Shown here one piece after another: positions 7,369-16,266 of a stretch of 26,641 bases of DNA. The notes under the pieces are model-generated. The model made no database searches. It saw nothing but the letters and a program-made list of their open reading frames with translations, and was not told the DNA's origin. Within the stretch, counting starts at the first letter, position 1. Each line of letters begins with the position of its first letter. The stretch comes from Cytophagales bacterium. Lineage in GTDB: Bacteria; Bacteroidota; Bacteroidia; Cytophagales; Cyclobacteriaceae. Location: assembly GCA_003504855.1 (NCBI GenBank), contig DNZD01000271.1, positions 1-26,641 of the forward strand, written 5' to 3'. The position numbers and the translations under genes are program-made.

Positions 7369-9789
7369 ATGTTGAAAAACTATTTCAAGACCGCATTGCG
7401 GAGTCTTGTCCGCCACCGCTTTTTCTCATTCATCAATGTGTTTGGCCTGGCCATCAGCATGACGGTCTGCATGGCCATCATCATGCTCGTGGCCGATCAG
7501 ATGATGTATGATCGGTTTAACTCCAAGCGAGATCGAATCTATCGGGTCAATTCAATCCCCGTCGGTAAGGATGGGCAGGCGTCATCCGAAACATCCACCA
7601 CCACACTTCCGCTCAAGCAGGAAATGGAAAACAATTTCACGGGTGTGGAAAAGGCCGTTCGGATTGTCAGAGGTTTCGGAAATATGTGGCTCGAGATTGA
7701 ACAAAATGTCAACATCCCTGTGGCCGGATATTATGCAGATCCTGAAATCTTTGAGCTTTTCGAGTATGAACTACAGTATGGCGATCCAAAGACTGCATTG
7801 GTGGAGCCCAATACAGTGGTGCTGACTCGCAAGGCCGCCAACAAGTTATTCCGTCAGGAAAATCCGGTGGGAGAAACGTTTAAGGTGGGTGAGCAGGGTG
7901 TCTTTAAAGTAACTGGCGTACTGCGGGAAACCAATCACAAATCGCACATCGTATTTGATGCCCTGGCCAGCATGTCTACCGTTCCGGGATTGGAGAAGTC
8001 TGGCAAACGTGGCGATGACCTGGACAACTGGTACCGCTGCTGGGCCGGATGGGTATACGTTTTGCTAGAGCCTGGAAAGACTCCGGCAGACATTCAGCCG
8101 CAGTTAAGCAAAGTGGAAGAACAGCACTTTGCCGAATTGACCAATCCCGATACGCAGCAAAAGGTTCGCTATCACCTTCAGAACATCATGGACATTACTC
8201 CCGGTCCACTGATTAACAATCCCATTGGGCCATTTCTGCCGTGGATGTTCATTTACTTCTTTGTGGGGCTGGCGGGCGTTGTAATGCTCACCTCCTGCTT
8301 CAATTTTACAAACCTTTCCATTGCACGTTCTCTTACGCGTGCCCGAGAAATAGGTATTCGCAAAGTGACTGGTGCACTGCGGTGGCAAATTTTTGCTCAG
8401 TTCCTTACCGAATCGATATTGGTAGCGCTGTTTGCACTGGGCCTCGCTGTGATTATGCTTTTTGCTCTCAAACCCGTCATGCTGCAACTGAGCTTCGCAC
8501 GGTTGATGAAGTGGGATCTTGAAGCAAACTATGTGGTTTACGCTGTGTTTGTGGTGTTTGCCCTGGTGGTTGGCATTTTGGCCGGATTGTTTCCAGCCGT
8601 TGTGTTGAGCGGATTTCAACCCATCAAAGTGCTCAAGAATCTGGGGAATGTTAAACTGTTTTCAAACCTTGGCATGCGCAAGGCACTGTTGGTATCGCAA
8701 TTTACGTTCTCCCTTATTTTCATCATCAGCGTGTTGGTTGTTTTTAACCAGTTGCAGCTGTTTATGCGGGCCGATCACGGGTTTCGTATGGAAAACAAAA
8801 TCGTGGTATACCTCAACAACACTTCCGCCGATGCCCTCAAAACGGAACTCTTCAAACACAGCAACATGGAGAGTATTACCGCCTGCTCTCATTTGCCGGC
8901 AGCCGGCTCCACATATGGAGAGGGATATAAAAAGTCACTGGAAGACAAGGAATGGACCGATGTGAGTTACTTCTCAGGAGATGCCGACTATCTCACCAAC
9001 CTGAATGTTCCTCTGGTGGCCGGTCGATTTTATCGCACAGAGGATGGCGAGGCCAATAAGAACTTTATTGTTCTCAATGAGCGCGCAGTGTCTGCCTTTC
9101 ACTTTGCCACGCCACTCGAAGCAATCGGTGAAGAAATTATCATCAAACGGGACTCTTCCCGCAAGCAAATCATAGGTGTGGTACGCGACTATAACCACCA
9201 ACTGCTGATGCAGGATATGGCTCCGATGGCCATTATTAATAATCCAGGTGAATTCAATATCCTGCAGGTATCGTACACCGGAACATTTGAAGATGCCGCC
9301 TCAACCATTGAGTCCGCCTGGGCAGTCATTAATCCTGCCTTGAAGGTCGATTACCGTGACTTTACTGCCGAAGTTCATAAGATCTATGACATTTTCTTCG
9401 GTGATATTGTCTATATCATGGGTGTTATTTCTTTCCTGGCAGTTTTGATTTCCTGCCTGGGATTGTTAGGAATGGCTACCTACAACACCGAAACCCGCAT
9501 CCGTGAAATTTCCATCCGCAAAGTACTGGGCAGCAGCAATGGATCGCTGATCTATTTGCTCTCGAAAGGCTTCCTGGCAATTTTGCTCCTGGCCGTGGTT
9601 ATCGCCCTGCCGGTCTCCTATTTTCTCAATATGCTCTGGCTTGAACAGATGGCTTTTCATGTTACCGTTGACTTGGCCGTGATGGCAACCGGAGTTGGCC
9701 TGCTGGTACTGTTTGCGATAGTGACCATCGGATCACAGACCCTTCGAGCTGCGGTCATTAATCCGATTGATAATCTGAAGAGTGAGTAA
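7369..9789 (+). CDS. ABC transporter permease, two FtsX/MacB halves
   Basis: The 806-aa protein is the large Bacteroidota-type ABC permease. It has one N-terminal helix (about 20-42), a periplasmic MacB-like core (about 45-285), three helices (about 288-312, 348-366, 388-413), then a second copy of the same plan: helix 439-460, periplasmic core 461-680, helices 681-705, 735-756, 771-788. The FtsX signature after the first helix pair, 'ARSLTRAREIGIRKVTGA', is repeated as 'TETRIREISIRKVLGSS'. Each marks the coupling helix that contacts an ATPase. No ATP-binding subunit is encoded nearby, so the partner lies elsewhere. Such permeases usually export lipoproteins, peptides or small molecules or transmit force; the substrate is unknown. 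The start ATG follows 57 bases after the 6961 gene. Confidence 0.92.
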   Translation: MLKNYFKTALRSLVRHRFFSFINVFGLAISMTVCMAIIMLVADQMMYDRFNSKRDRIYRVNSIPVGKDGQASSETSTTTLPLKQEMENNFTGVEKAVRIVRGFGNMWLEIEQNVNIPVAGYYADPEIFELFEYELQYGDPKTALVEPNTVVLTRKAANKLFRQENPVGETFKVGEQGVFKVTGVLRETNHKSHIVFDALASMSTVPGLEKSGKRGDDLDNWYRCWAGWVYVLLEPGKTPADIQPQLSKVEEQHFAELTNPDTQQKVRYHLQNIMDITPGPLINNPIGPFLPWMFIYFFVGLAGVVMLTSCFNFTNLSIARSLTRAREIGIRKVTGALRWQIFAQFLTESILVALFALGLAVIMLFALKPVMLQLSFARLMKWDLEANYVVYAVFVVFALVVGILAGLFPAVVLSGFQPIKVLKNLGNVKLFSNLGMRKALLVSQFTFSLIFIISVLVVFNQLQLFMRADHGFRMENKIVVYLNNTSADALKTELFKHSNMESITACSHLPAAGSTYGEGYKKSLEDKEWTDVSYFSGDADYLTNLNVPLVAGRFYRTEDGEANKNFIVLNERAVSAFHFATPLEAIGEEIIIKRDSSRKQIIGVVRDYNHQLLMQDMAPMAIINNPGEFNILQVSYTGTFEDAASTIESAWAVINPALKVDYRDFTAEVHKIYDIFFGDIVYIMGVISFLAVLISCLGLLGMATYNTETRIREISIRKVLGSSNGSLIYLLSKGFLAILLLAVVIALPVSYFLNMLWLEQMAFHVTVDLAVMATGVGLLVLFAIVTIGSQTLRAAVINPIDNLKSE

Positions 9790-9801
9790 GCGATAGAATC
9801 G

Positions 9802-10467
9802 TTACATGTTCAGGTACTTCATCAGCATGTCGAGACGCTCTTTGTCATCATCATCGCGGGGTGCCTCCTGGTATCGACCGATGACCCGATATCCAAATCG
9901 TTCCAGGGTAGCCACGATGCGAGACAGGTCGAGTTGGTTGATCTTGATGGTCAACTTAATCTTACCGCGATCGAGGGGGTCTTCCACCATGGTGCTGCTG
10001 ATCACCTTGGCTTTGTTTTCTTCTACGTACCGGCTGATTTCGGCAAGGGAATAGTCAATAAGTTCCATCGACAACACGAGAATGCCACCGGGCATCTGCA
10101 CCGAAGCGGTTTGGGCGAATGACGCCATGATATCCTGCACGGTGATCACTCCGGCATATTGTCCTTCTTCATTGTTAACCGCCACCATGTTGAGCTTGTG
10201 CTCCCCGGCGATGCGGAGAATATCGAAGAAATGAGCGTCTAGCGAAACAACACAGTCTTTTCCGACGAGATTGAAGGACCCGACACCCTTCTCAATGTCA
10301 TTGGCCTCCAAAATGATCTCTTCAGAAATGAAGCCCAATAAATGTCCTTCATCCGTCACCGGCAGATAATTGCAACGAAACTCCTCCATCCACACAATGG
10401 CTTTGTGTGCATCATCGGTCACCTTAAGGGGTGGCACCATGTGGTTGATGAGTTCGGCTGCGATCAT
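9802..10467 (-). CDS. CBS-domain pair protein with ACT-like tail
   Basis: The 221-aa cytoplasmic protein carries two CBS motifs: residues about 5-60 ('NYLPVTDEGHLLGFISEEII') and about 70-130 ('LNMVAVNNEEGQYAGVITVQ', then Asp-Ile). CBS pairs bind adenosyl ligands as energy or nucleotide sensors. The C-terminal part (about 135-205) looks like a small ACT-type fold: 'GGILVLSMELIDYSLAEISR', then beta-strand 'VISSTMVEDP' and 'KIKLTIKINQLDLSRIVATL'. The start overlaps the stop of the upstream hydrolase gene by 4 bases. From memory, similar proteins in other Bacteroidota precede NAD kinase and bamA; here the gene instead ends 12 bases from the convergent permease gene. It is the last gene of the leftward operon. 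Confidence 0.82.
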   Translation of the reverse strand: MIAAELINHMVPPLKVTDDAHKAIVWMEEFRCNYLPVTDEGHLLGFISEEIILEANDIEKGVGSFNLVGKDCVVSLDAHFFDILRIAGEHKLNMVAVNNEEGQYAGVITVQDIMASFAQTASVQMPGGILVLSMELIDYSLAEISRYVEENKAKVISSTMVEDPLDRGKIKLTIKINQLDLSRIVATLERFGYRVIGRYQEAPRDDDDKERLDMLMKYLNM

Positions 10468-11225
10468 GCGTTAACGGGCATCAGGAATTTCTCTACAATA
10501 GCATTAAATTTCTTCGGATGTTCCATCATCGGGGCATGGCAGCAATGATCAATAAAGTGCAGCTCCGAATTTGGGATCAGCCGGTTAAACTCATACGCCA
10601 CCGAGGGGGGCGTAATCGTATCGTTTAATCCCCAAACCAGCAGGGTGGGAACCACTATTTTTGGTAAATCATTTGCTAAATTATTGCGCTGGGCCGATTT
10701 GGCGATCGCAACAATGCGCATGCACTTGGGAATGCTCTTCGTAGTTTCGAATACCTCCTCAACCAATTCATCCGATGCCACTTTAGGGTCGTAAAATGTA
10801 TAGGCGACCCGCTCCCGGATGTATTCCAGACTGCCCCGGCGCGGATAGGATCCACCCATGCTGTTTTCAAAAAGACCTGAACTTCCGGTGAGCAGCAACT
10901 TGTCTACTTTGCTCGCATTGTGCAGTGTATACAAAAGCCCCACATGACCACCCAAAGAGTTGCCGAGTATGATCATATGATCCAGCTTCATCATGGCCAC
11001 AAAATCTTCGACAAATTTCTGCAAGCCTTCCAGCCCGGCTTCCTTGATGGGCATTTCATAAATCGGCAACATAGGAATCACAACACGGAAATCCCGTGAA
11101 AACCGATCAACCACATCTTGCCAATTACTCAATGCGCCAAAAAGACCATGCAATAGCATAAAGGTCTGGCCGCTGCCTTCATCCACATATTTAAACCCAC
11201 CCTGTTCTTTGACGTTAAGAGCCAT
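10464..11225 (-). CDS. Alpha/beta-fold hydrolase
   Basis: The 253-aa protein has the alpha/beta-hydrolase layout: the oxyanion 'HGLFG' (26-30), nucleophile elbow 'GNSLGG' with Ser90, acid Asp202 in 'LLVWGLNDTITPP', and His230 in 'HCCHAPMMEHPKKF'. Length and motifs match small esterase or C-C hydrolase-like enzymes. The substrate is unknown. There is no signal peptide. It is in a leftward operon: the CvpA-like gene ends 45 bases upstream and the CBS gene overlaps its 3' end by 4 bases. The cap region (about 120-180) is short. Confidence 0.88.
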   Translation of the reverse strand: MALNVKEQGGFKYVDEGSGQTFMLLHGLFGALSNWQDVVDRFSRDFRVVIPMLPIYEMPIKEAGLEGLQKFVEDFVAMMKLDHMIILGNSLGGHVGLLYTLHNASKVDKLLLTGSSGLFENSMGGSYPRRGSLEYIRERVAYTFYDPKVASDELVEEVFETTKSIPKCMRIVAIAKSAQRNNLANDLPKIVVPTLLVWGLNDTITPPSVAYEFNRLIPNSELHFIDHCCHAPMMEHPKKFNAIVEKFLMPVNA

Positions 11226-11270
11226 TCGGAAGTTGTAATTCAGGGATAAGTAAGCGAAAATTATCTGTAC

Positions 11271-11777
11271 TTAGAACTGACGAAATATTTCTCTGAACAC
11301 CGGTATGTAATTGCCAATCCAATCCGCGGTACGCGGTGCCAGGTGTGCCGTAAATGGATACAACCATGAGTCTTCCGTCCATGCCGTCGACGGTGCAACT
11401 TTTAACGAATCAAAAATCCAAATCAATATGCTGGCCATGAACAATGTCTTGAATATACCAAGTCCTGCTCCCATGGACTGATCGACTGTTCCTAAGAAGG
11501 ACTTGTCAATGGAGTTCTTCACCATCTTTCCCAACAACCGCACGGCAATCATGATGATGACAAAAATCAGAATGAAAGAAACGTATGGCAGGGTTGCCTT
11601 GTCGGCGTGGAAGCGGTCTTGCAGAAAAAGCATTCCCTCTCCCATCAATTTAAACCCACCCAACACACCCAAAATGATGGCTACCAGGGAAATTAATTCC
11701 ATCAGGAATCCCTCCCGGTAGCCGTTCCAGGCACCGGCCATACAACACAGCAAGAGAAAAATATCTGCCTTGCTCAC
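11271..11777 (-). CDS. CvpA family inner-membrane protein
   Basis: The 168-aa protein has about four membrane helices, with an early 'GAWNGYREGFLMELISLVAI' segment characteristic of the CvpA family, and a central 'LLGKMVKNSIDKSFLGTVDQ' segment before 'GAGLGIFKTLFMASILIWIF'. CvpA proteins take part in colicin V production in E. coli and more broadly in envelope homeostasis. The exact role here is unknown. Its start overlaps the stop of the YqeY-like gene by 4 bases, which indicates translational coupling. Confidence 0.85.
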   Translation of the reverse strand: MSKADIFLLLCCMAGAWNGYREGFLMELISLVAIILGVLGGFKLMGEGMLFLQDRFHADKATLPYVSFILIFVIIMIAVRLLGKMVKNSIDKSFLGTVDQSMGAGLGIFKTLFMASILIWIFDSLKVAPSTAWTEDSWLYPFTAHLAPRTADWIGNYIPVFREIFRQF

Positions 11778-12226
11778 GGGTTCAACAATTTCTTTACGAT
11801 CTCAGAAATCAACTTGCCATCGGCTTTGCCGGCCAGGGATTTCGTCGCTGTTCCCATCACCTTGCCCATATCTTGCGGACCTTTCGCGCCTACCTGCTCA
11901 ATAATAGATTTCAGGGCCTGCGTGATCTCGCCCTCTGACATCTGCTTTGGTAAATAACGGCTGATGATCTCCAGTTGAAAATTCTCCCGCTGCGCCAGGT
12001 CAGCGCGACCCTCCTTCTGAAAAATCTCCGCTGACTCTTTCCGCTGTTTGGCCGCTTTCATCAACAACTTCCCTTCTGCCTCAACAGCTAACTCAGTTGC
12101 ATGTCCCTTTTCTGTCTCAGCCAGCAGGATCATGGATTTGATGCTGCGCAAAGCTTCAAGCTCCTCCTTATTCTTGGCGAGCATGGCTTTCTTAATGTCG
12201 TTATCGATGGTGGTTTTCAGTGACAT
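11774..12226 (-). CDS. YqeY/GatB-tail domain protein
   Basis: The 150-aa protein matches the YqeY family, a free-standing version of the C-terminal domain of the GatB subunit of aspartyl/glutamyl-tRNA amidotransferase. Recognisable parts are 'LRSIKSMILLAETEKGH', 'QRKESAEIFQKEGRADLAQ', 'EIISRYLPKQMSEGEI' and 'GAKGPQDMGKVMGTATKSLA'. The family is thought to be tRNA-related, but its reaction is not established. I start it at the ATG at 12226. A longer frame back to 12265 would include sequence upstream of the predicted transcription start, since a strong promoter-like site lies at 12244-12276. It heads the leftward operon to the CBS gene. Confidence 0.88.
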   Translation of the reverse strand: MSLKTTIDNDIKKAMLAKNKEELEALRSIKSMILLAETEKGHATELAVEAEGKLLMKAAKQRKESAEIFQKEGRADLAQRENFQLEIISRYLPKQMSEGEITQALKSIIEQVGAKGPQDMGKVMGTATKSLAGKADGKLISEIVKKLLNP

Positions 12227-12243
12227 GATTGTGTATTTTCGTC

Positions 12244-12276
12244 CAAAGTTATCACGCAATTTCACTTATTAACAAA
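12244..12276 (-). promoter_or_regulatory. Bacteroidota-type promoter of the yqeY operon
   Basis: On the minus strand TTTG (plus-strand 12273-12276) is followed by a 21-base spacer and TAACTTTG (12244-12251), an exact match to the Bacteroidota -33 TTTG and -7 TAnnTTTG consensus. Transcription would start near 12237, eleven bases before the ATG at 12226. The -33 box touches the first base of the pdxJ start codon, so the two divergent genes share this region. Confidence 0.6.
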
Positions 12277-12989
12277 TGACCCGGCTGAGTGTCAATATCA
12301 ACAAGATTGCCACCCTGCGCAATGCCCGCGGGGCCAATAACCCGGATGTCATACGTGCCGCGATGGATTGCGAGCGTTTTGGTGCCCAGGGTATCACCGT
12401 TCACCCCAGGCCTGACGAACGTCATATCCGGTATAGTGATGTGTTGGCACTCAAGACTTGTGTTAAGACAGAATTTAATATCGAAGGTTATCCGGATAAG
12501 CGATTTATGAATTTGATCCGGGAGGTGCGCCCCGCCCAGGCTACCCTCGTTCCGGATCCTCCAGATGCTATAACCTCCAATGCCGGATGGAATACCGTTG
12601 CACACGCCAGCTTCCTGCAGGAGACGGTTCATGCCATACAAGAAGCAGGGGTTCGGGTTTCCTTATTCGTTGATGCCGATGAAGCCATGGTTCGTGGTGC
12701 CGCACAAACAGGATGCGACCGGATAGAACTATATACCGAACCGTACGCCAAACACTTTCCTGTTAACAAAGAGGAAGCCATAAGGCCATATACTCATGCC
12801 GCAAAAATTGCGCATCAGCTAAAACTTGGCATTAACGCCGGTCATGACCTTGATTTGAACAACCTGCGGTTCCTCCATCAGCAGATTCCCCACCTCGATG
12901 AAGTGTCGATTGGCCATGCGCTCATCTGTGATGCACTTTACCTGGGTCTGGAAAACACCATTCAGCGGTATCTCTACGCGCTGAGATAG
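12276..12989 (+). CDS. pdxJ: PdxJ, pyridoxine 5'-phosphate synthase
   Basis: PdxJ condenses 1-deoxyxylulose 5-phosphate with 3-amino-2-oxopropyl phosphate to make pyridoxine 5'-phosphate, the last ring-forming step of the DXP-dependent vitamin B6 pathway. The 237-aa length is typical of this TIM-barrel enzyme. Matching motifs are '[16 protein letters not shown]', '[12 protein letters not shown]' with His43, 'FNIEGYP' with Glu70, '[17 protein letters not shown]', 'GINAGHDLD' with His190, and 'EVSIGHALI'. Those three residues correspond to the E. coli active-site His45, Glu72 and His193. It diverges from the yqeY operon and stands alone; the TPR gene begins 50 bases after it on the same strand. 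Confidence 0.96.
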   Translation: MTRLSVNINKIATLRNARGANNPDVIRAAMDCERFGAQGITVHPRPDERHIRYSDVLALKTCVKTEFNIEGYPDKRFMNLIREVRPAQATLVPDPPDAITSNAGWNTVAHASFLQETVHAIQEAGVRVSLFVDADEAMVRGAAQTGCDRIELYTEPYAKHFPVNKEEAIRPYTHAAKIAHQLKLGINAGHDLDLNNLRFLHQQIPHLDEVSIGHALICDALYLGLENTIQRYLYALR

Positions 12990-13039
12990 GCAACCTGCAA
13001 ACCATTTTTTCTGGTAACTTTCCATGGTAATTCAACCCC

Positions 13040-13903
13040 ATGGACGATTCCTCCGGTCCTAAGACGGTGAGCCCCTGGTACCGCAGGCTTGCCCTCTATT
13101 TCCTGATCTTGTTTGCCCTACTATGGTCTATTGACACGTTCTTCTTTGTCACACTCCTCGGTTTGGCCGCCTCTTTTGGCGTCTTGTCATTGAATGGCTC
13201 CGGATTTACCCTGCCGTCCTTCAACACGACAAGTCAAGGACCCATGTCAGGAAAAACGCTGCCGGCCTCCGGCTTTAATTTTACCAAAGCGATCCGGATT
13301 TTCAGCTTCATCTTTGGCGCCAGTTTTTTCTTCTTTATTCTTATTGGCATTATCTCTGGAAACGACGATGGGGCGTCCAGCACTGAGTCAACCTCTGCAG
13401 CCCCTACCGATAACAATCTTTCTAACGCAGACAAAGGCACTACTTATTATAACCTGGGGTCCTATGATTCAGCCATGATTTTCTATGATAAGGCGCTGGC
13501 TGAAAATGCCAGTGATCTCGATGCCCAATATGGTAAGGCCCTTACTTATTTCTCCCAAGGAGATCTTGATGCCTCGCTGAGCTGGACGCAAAAAAGTATC
13601 AGGACAAAATCAGACTATAACCTCTCCTGGTGGTTGCTCGGTGATATTTACTACACCAACCAAAAATATGATTCAGCTGCTATTTGTCTGGAACGGGCAT
13701 ACAGCTACCATACTGATGAGCCGGATTTCTATCTCCTGATGGCGCAGACTTATGAGAACCTCAGCTTTAAGGAACGTGCCATAGAATTTTACAAGAAGGT
13801 AATTGAGAAAGATGATACGCGCACCGAAACCATCGAACACCTGATTACGCTTGATCCGGATAATGCACAATCATACAAGGCGCTCCTTGAAAAATTGAAG
13901 TAG
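13040..13903 (+). CDS. Membrane-anchored TPR protein
   Basis: The 287-aa product has two membrane segments (about residues 17-50 and 84-106) separated by a polar Ser/Thr/Gly-rich loop. A Ser/Ala/Thr-rich linker (110-130) leads to four tetratricopeptide repeats (about 133-262), such as 'TTYYNLGSYDSAMIFYDKAL', 'LGDIYYTNQKYDSAAICLER' and 'MAQTYENLSFKERAIEFYKK'. TPRs are protein-protein docking surfaces, so this is likely a scaffold at the inner membrane; the partner is unknown. The start ATG has an imperfect promoter-like TAACTTTC 18 bases upstream. The LigT-like gene follows 4 bases after the stop. Confidence 0.82.
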   Translation: MDDSSGPKTVSPWYRRLALYFLILFALLWSIDTFFFVTLLGLAASFGVLSLNGSGFTLPSFNTTSQGPMSGKTLPASGFNFTKAIRIFSFIFGASFFFFILIGIISGNDDGASSTESTSAAPTDNNLSNADKGTTYYNLGSYDSAMIFYDKALAENASDLDAQYGKALTYFSQGDLDASLSWTQKSIRTKSDYNLSWWLLGDIYYTNQKYDSAAICLERAYSYHTDEPDFYLLMAQTYENLSFKERAIEFYKKVIEKDDTRTETIEHLITLDPDNAQSYKALLEKLK

Positions 13904-13907
13904 GAAC

Positions 13908-14471
13908 ATGGTGCCCGGGCGTAACCGCTATTTTGTTGCATTAGTCCCTCCGGCTCCGATTCGTGATGCAATACATCAGTATAAACTGAGGATGCAGGAC
14001 GCCTTTGGCTCACGCGCGGCCCTTCGATCTCCTCCACACCTAACCCTGCACATGCCTTTTGAGTGGAGGTCAGACAAAGAAGACAAACTTATTCAATCGA
14101 TCGCCGGTCTGGCAAGAACACTATCGCCAGTCAATGTTTCCCTGCATGGGTTCGGCTCATTCCCGCCAAGGGTCATCTTTGTGCACGTTGATGCTTCACC
14201 AGAACTAATGGCCCTGCAGAAATCCGTTCGCCGCCATTGTCGCACCCACCTGGGTTTGCTGCATTCCGATTATCAGGATTTACCCTTTCATCCACACATC
14301 ACCGTGGGTTTTCGTGATCTCAAAAAGGAGGTCTTCATAAATGCCTGGACAGAATTTCAAGCCTTGCCGTTTGACCATACATTTTCGGCAACATCGCTTT
14401 GCCTGCTGAGGCACAATGGCTCGGAGTGGGAAGAATTCGTGGCCGCAGATTTCGCTGGTCAGGCTGGCTGA
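13908..14471 (+). CDS. 2H phosphoesterase, 2'-5' RNA ligase (LigT/ThpR) family
   Basis: The 187-aa protein carries the two HxTx motifs that define the 2H superfamily: His44 in 'PPHLTLHMPFEW' and His130 in 'FHPHITVGFRDLKK'. The pseudo-symmetric fold, 'NRYFVALVPPAPIRDAIHQY' at the start and 'FSATSLCLLRHNGSEWEEF' at the end, fits. Such enzymes hydrolyse or rejoin 2'-5' phosphodiester or cyclic phosphate bonds in RNA; the natural substrate here is unknown. It starts 4 bases after the TPR gene, so the two are probably one transcript. The 3' end overlaps the convergent dehydrogenase gene by 13 bases. Confidence 0.88.
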   Translation: MVPGRNRYFVALVPPAPIRDAIHQYKLRMQDAFGSRAALRSPPHLTLHMPFEWRSDKEDKLIQSIAGLARTLSPVNVSLHGFGSFPPRVIFVHVDASPELMALQKSVRRHCRTHLGLLHSDYQDLPFHPHITVGFRDLKKEVFINAWTEFQALPFDHTFSATSLCLLRHNGSEWEEFVAADFAGQAG

Positions 14472-15508
14472 AGCAGAACCTTCAGGCAGTTGTCTTTCTT
14501 ATTAGCAAAGATGTCGTATCCATGAACTCCCTGTTCCAAACTTAGCGTGTGGCTGAACACCGCTGTGATATCATATTTCTTTTGTTGAACCATCGGGATC
14601 AACTGCTCCATCATGTATCTGGCCGGGCAGCGACCGATCTTATACGTCAGGTTCTTGTTGTAGGCCTCAACAGGAGAAAAGGCCATGTGCGCATCAGTGC
14701 ATACACCTACTGAAGAAACCGTACCACCCGGCCTCACAAGGTCCACAGCCAGCTTAACAGCTGATCCGCTACCTACGGCTTCCAGCACTGCATCAGCACC
14801 ACGTCCTTCTGTTGCATCCAAAATCTGCTCTTTGGATGACGGGTCCTTCCGGCTCAAGGGCATTGCACCAAACTGTTTTGCCATCTGCAGACGCTCGGGT
14901 AAATCATCCACAGCAAATATATTCTTAGCCCCAGCCTCGCGGGCTCCCAGTATGGCCATGAGCCCCACCGGCCCGCAGCCCACAACAATGTAGATTCCAT
15001 CCCGCTGGATGCCCGCCTGATGAGCACAAAAGAATCCGGTGGAGAGAATATCTCCCAACAACAATCCTTCGGTGAGTGATACACCTTCAGGCAGTCTCAT
15101 TAACGTTCCATCGGCTTGCGGTACACGAACCAACTCGGCTTGTCCTCCGTGCAATCCCTTTCCTTCTTCCACCCAACCAAAGAGCTGGCTGTGCAAGCAT
15201 CGGGCCGTGAGTCCAATTCGGCAATAGTAACAGTGGCCACAACTGGTGGTAAAGGGGCTCATCACCAAATCGCCAACCCGATGCGTTCTCACATCAGCAC
15301 CCACGGCAACTACTTCACCGGCAAATTCATGACCCATGGCAGTGCCCGGGTCGATGCCCTTTTCATGTTCATGATACACATGAAGATCTGATCCGCAAAT
15401 GGCACAGGCTTTCACCTGTACAATTACATCTGTGGGATGAATGATCTCCGGATCAGGAATAGTCTCAAATGAAATAGTTTCCCTTCCCTGGAAAGTCAGT
15501 GCTTTCAT
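14459..15508 (-). CDS. Zinc-dependent medium-chain alcohol dehydrogenase
   Basis: The 349-aa protein is a zinc-containing MDR dehydrogenase. Catalytic-zinc ligands are Cys38 ('CAICGSDLH'), His60 and Glu61 ('GHEFAGEVVAVG'), with Asp154 where the family usually has Cys or Asp. The structural-zinc cysteines are Cys90, 93, 96 and 104 ('CGHCYYCRIGLTARC'). The Rossmann motif 'VVGCGPVGLMAILGA' begins near residue 175. It should oxidise an alcohol or reduce an aldehyde with NAD(P), substrate unknown. It lies 6 bases after the deoxynucleoside kinase gene on the same strand, so the two are co-transcribed although no shared pathway is obvious. Confidence 0.92.
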   Translation of the reverse strand: MKALTFQGRETISFETIPDPEIIHPTDVIVQVKACAICGSDLHVYHEHEKGIDPGTAMGHEFAGEVVAVGADVRTHRVGDLVMSPFTTSCGHCYYCRIGLTARCLHSQLFGWVEEGKGLHGGQAELVRVPQADGTLMRLPEGVSLTEGLLLGDILSTGFFCAHQAGIQRDGIYIVVGCGPVGLMAILGAREAGAKNIFAVDDLPERLQMAKQFGAMPLSRKDPSSKEQILDATEGRGADAVLEAVGSGSAVKLAVDLVRPGGTVSSVGVCTDAHMAFSPVEAYNKNLTYKIGRCPARYMMEQLIPMVQQKKYDITAVFSHTLSLEQGVHGYDIFANKKDNCLKVLLQPA

Positions 15509-15514
15509 GATTGG

Positions 15515-16186
15515 CTATTTGCCCTTACGAGGCTTGTTCACCTGTTTGGGCAGGTCGGCGAAGAGGCTATTGAGCTCCAATTCTATTTTGCCTACAATAC
15601 CAGAAAAGTCTTCTGCATTGGCTACAAAATCAAGGTTGTTGACATCAATGATGAGCAATTTTCCATGCTTGTACTGACCAATCCATGTTTCATAGTGTTC
15701 ATTCAACGTCTTCAGATATTCCAGCCGGATGTTGAATTCGTACTCGCGGTTGCGCTTCTGTATCTGCTGCACCAATTTGGGAATATCGGCCTTGAGGTAG
15801 ATCAGCAGGTCCGGAGGCTGCACGAAGTGGATCATTGAATGAAAGATGTCCAGATAGCTTTGATAATCCCGGTCGCTGATATGTCCGCTCTTGTGAAGGT
15901 TTGCGGCGAAGATATAGGCATCTTCGTAGATGGTACGGTCCTGAATAATGGTCTTATCGCTGTTCCGGATCTGGTGCACCTGATTAAACCGGCTATTCAG
16001 AAAATAGATCTGCAGATGAAAGGCCCAACGGGTCATATCCGAATAAAAATCCTTCAGGTACGGATTGTGATCTACAGATTCATACAACGGTGTCCAACCA
16101 TAGTGTCTGGCAAGTCGTTCGGCGAGGGTGGTTTTTCCGGAGCCAATATTGCCGGAAATGGCGATGTGTCTGAGGGCGGGATTCAC
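15515..16186 (-). CDS. Deoxynucleoside kinase
   Basis: The 223-aa enzyme phosphorylates deoxynucleosides for nucleotide salvage. It has a P-loop, 'GNIGSGKT' (12-19), Glu36 in 'YESVDHNPYL', the 'DRTIYEDAYIFA' motif (Asp83, Arg84) of the dNK/dCK/dGK family, and the lid region 'QKRNREYEFNIRLEYLKTL'. These motifs are the family's signature, and the length is typical for the bacterial form. The start at 16186 is GTG; no ATG lies near. It diverges from gldB with 80 bases between starts and is followed 6 bases later by a zinc dehydrogenase gene. It is cytoplasmic. Confidence 0.9.
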   Translation of the reverse strand: MNPALRHIAISGNIGSGKTTLAERLARHYGWTPLYESVDHNPYLKDFYSDMTRWAFHLQIYFLNSRFNQVHQIRNSDKTIIQDRTIYEDAYIFAANLHKSGHISDRDYQSYLDIFHSMIHFVQPPDLLIYLKADIPKLVQQIQKRNREYEFNIRLEYLKTLNEHYETWIGQYKHGKLLIIDVNNLDFVANAEDFSGIVGKIELELNSLFADLPKQVNKPRKGK

Positions 16187-16266
16187 GGTTTCAATTTAGG
16201 CAATTCGATCAGCCAAAGGTTAAAATCAGGAGCACAAATTCTTCGCAAATGCCGATCTTCGCAACC

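Noticed and set aside
8104..8619. 171-aa open frame on the minus strand inside the permease gene
   Set aside because: It lies wholly opposite a clearly coding FtsX-type gene and its translation is rich in His, Gln and Asn with no domain or start context.
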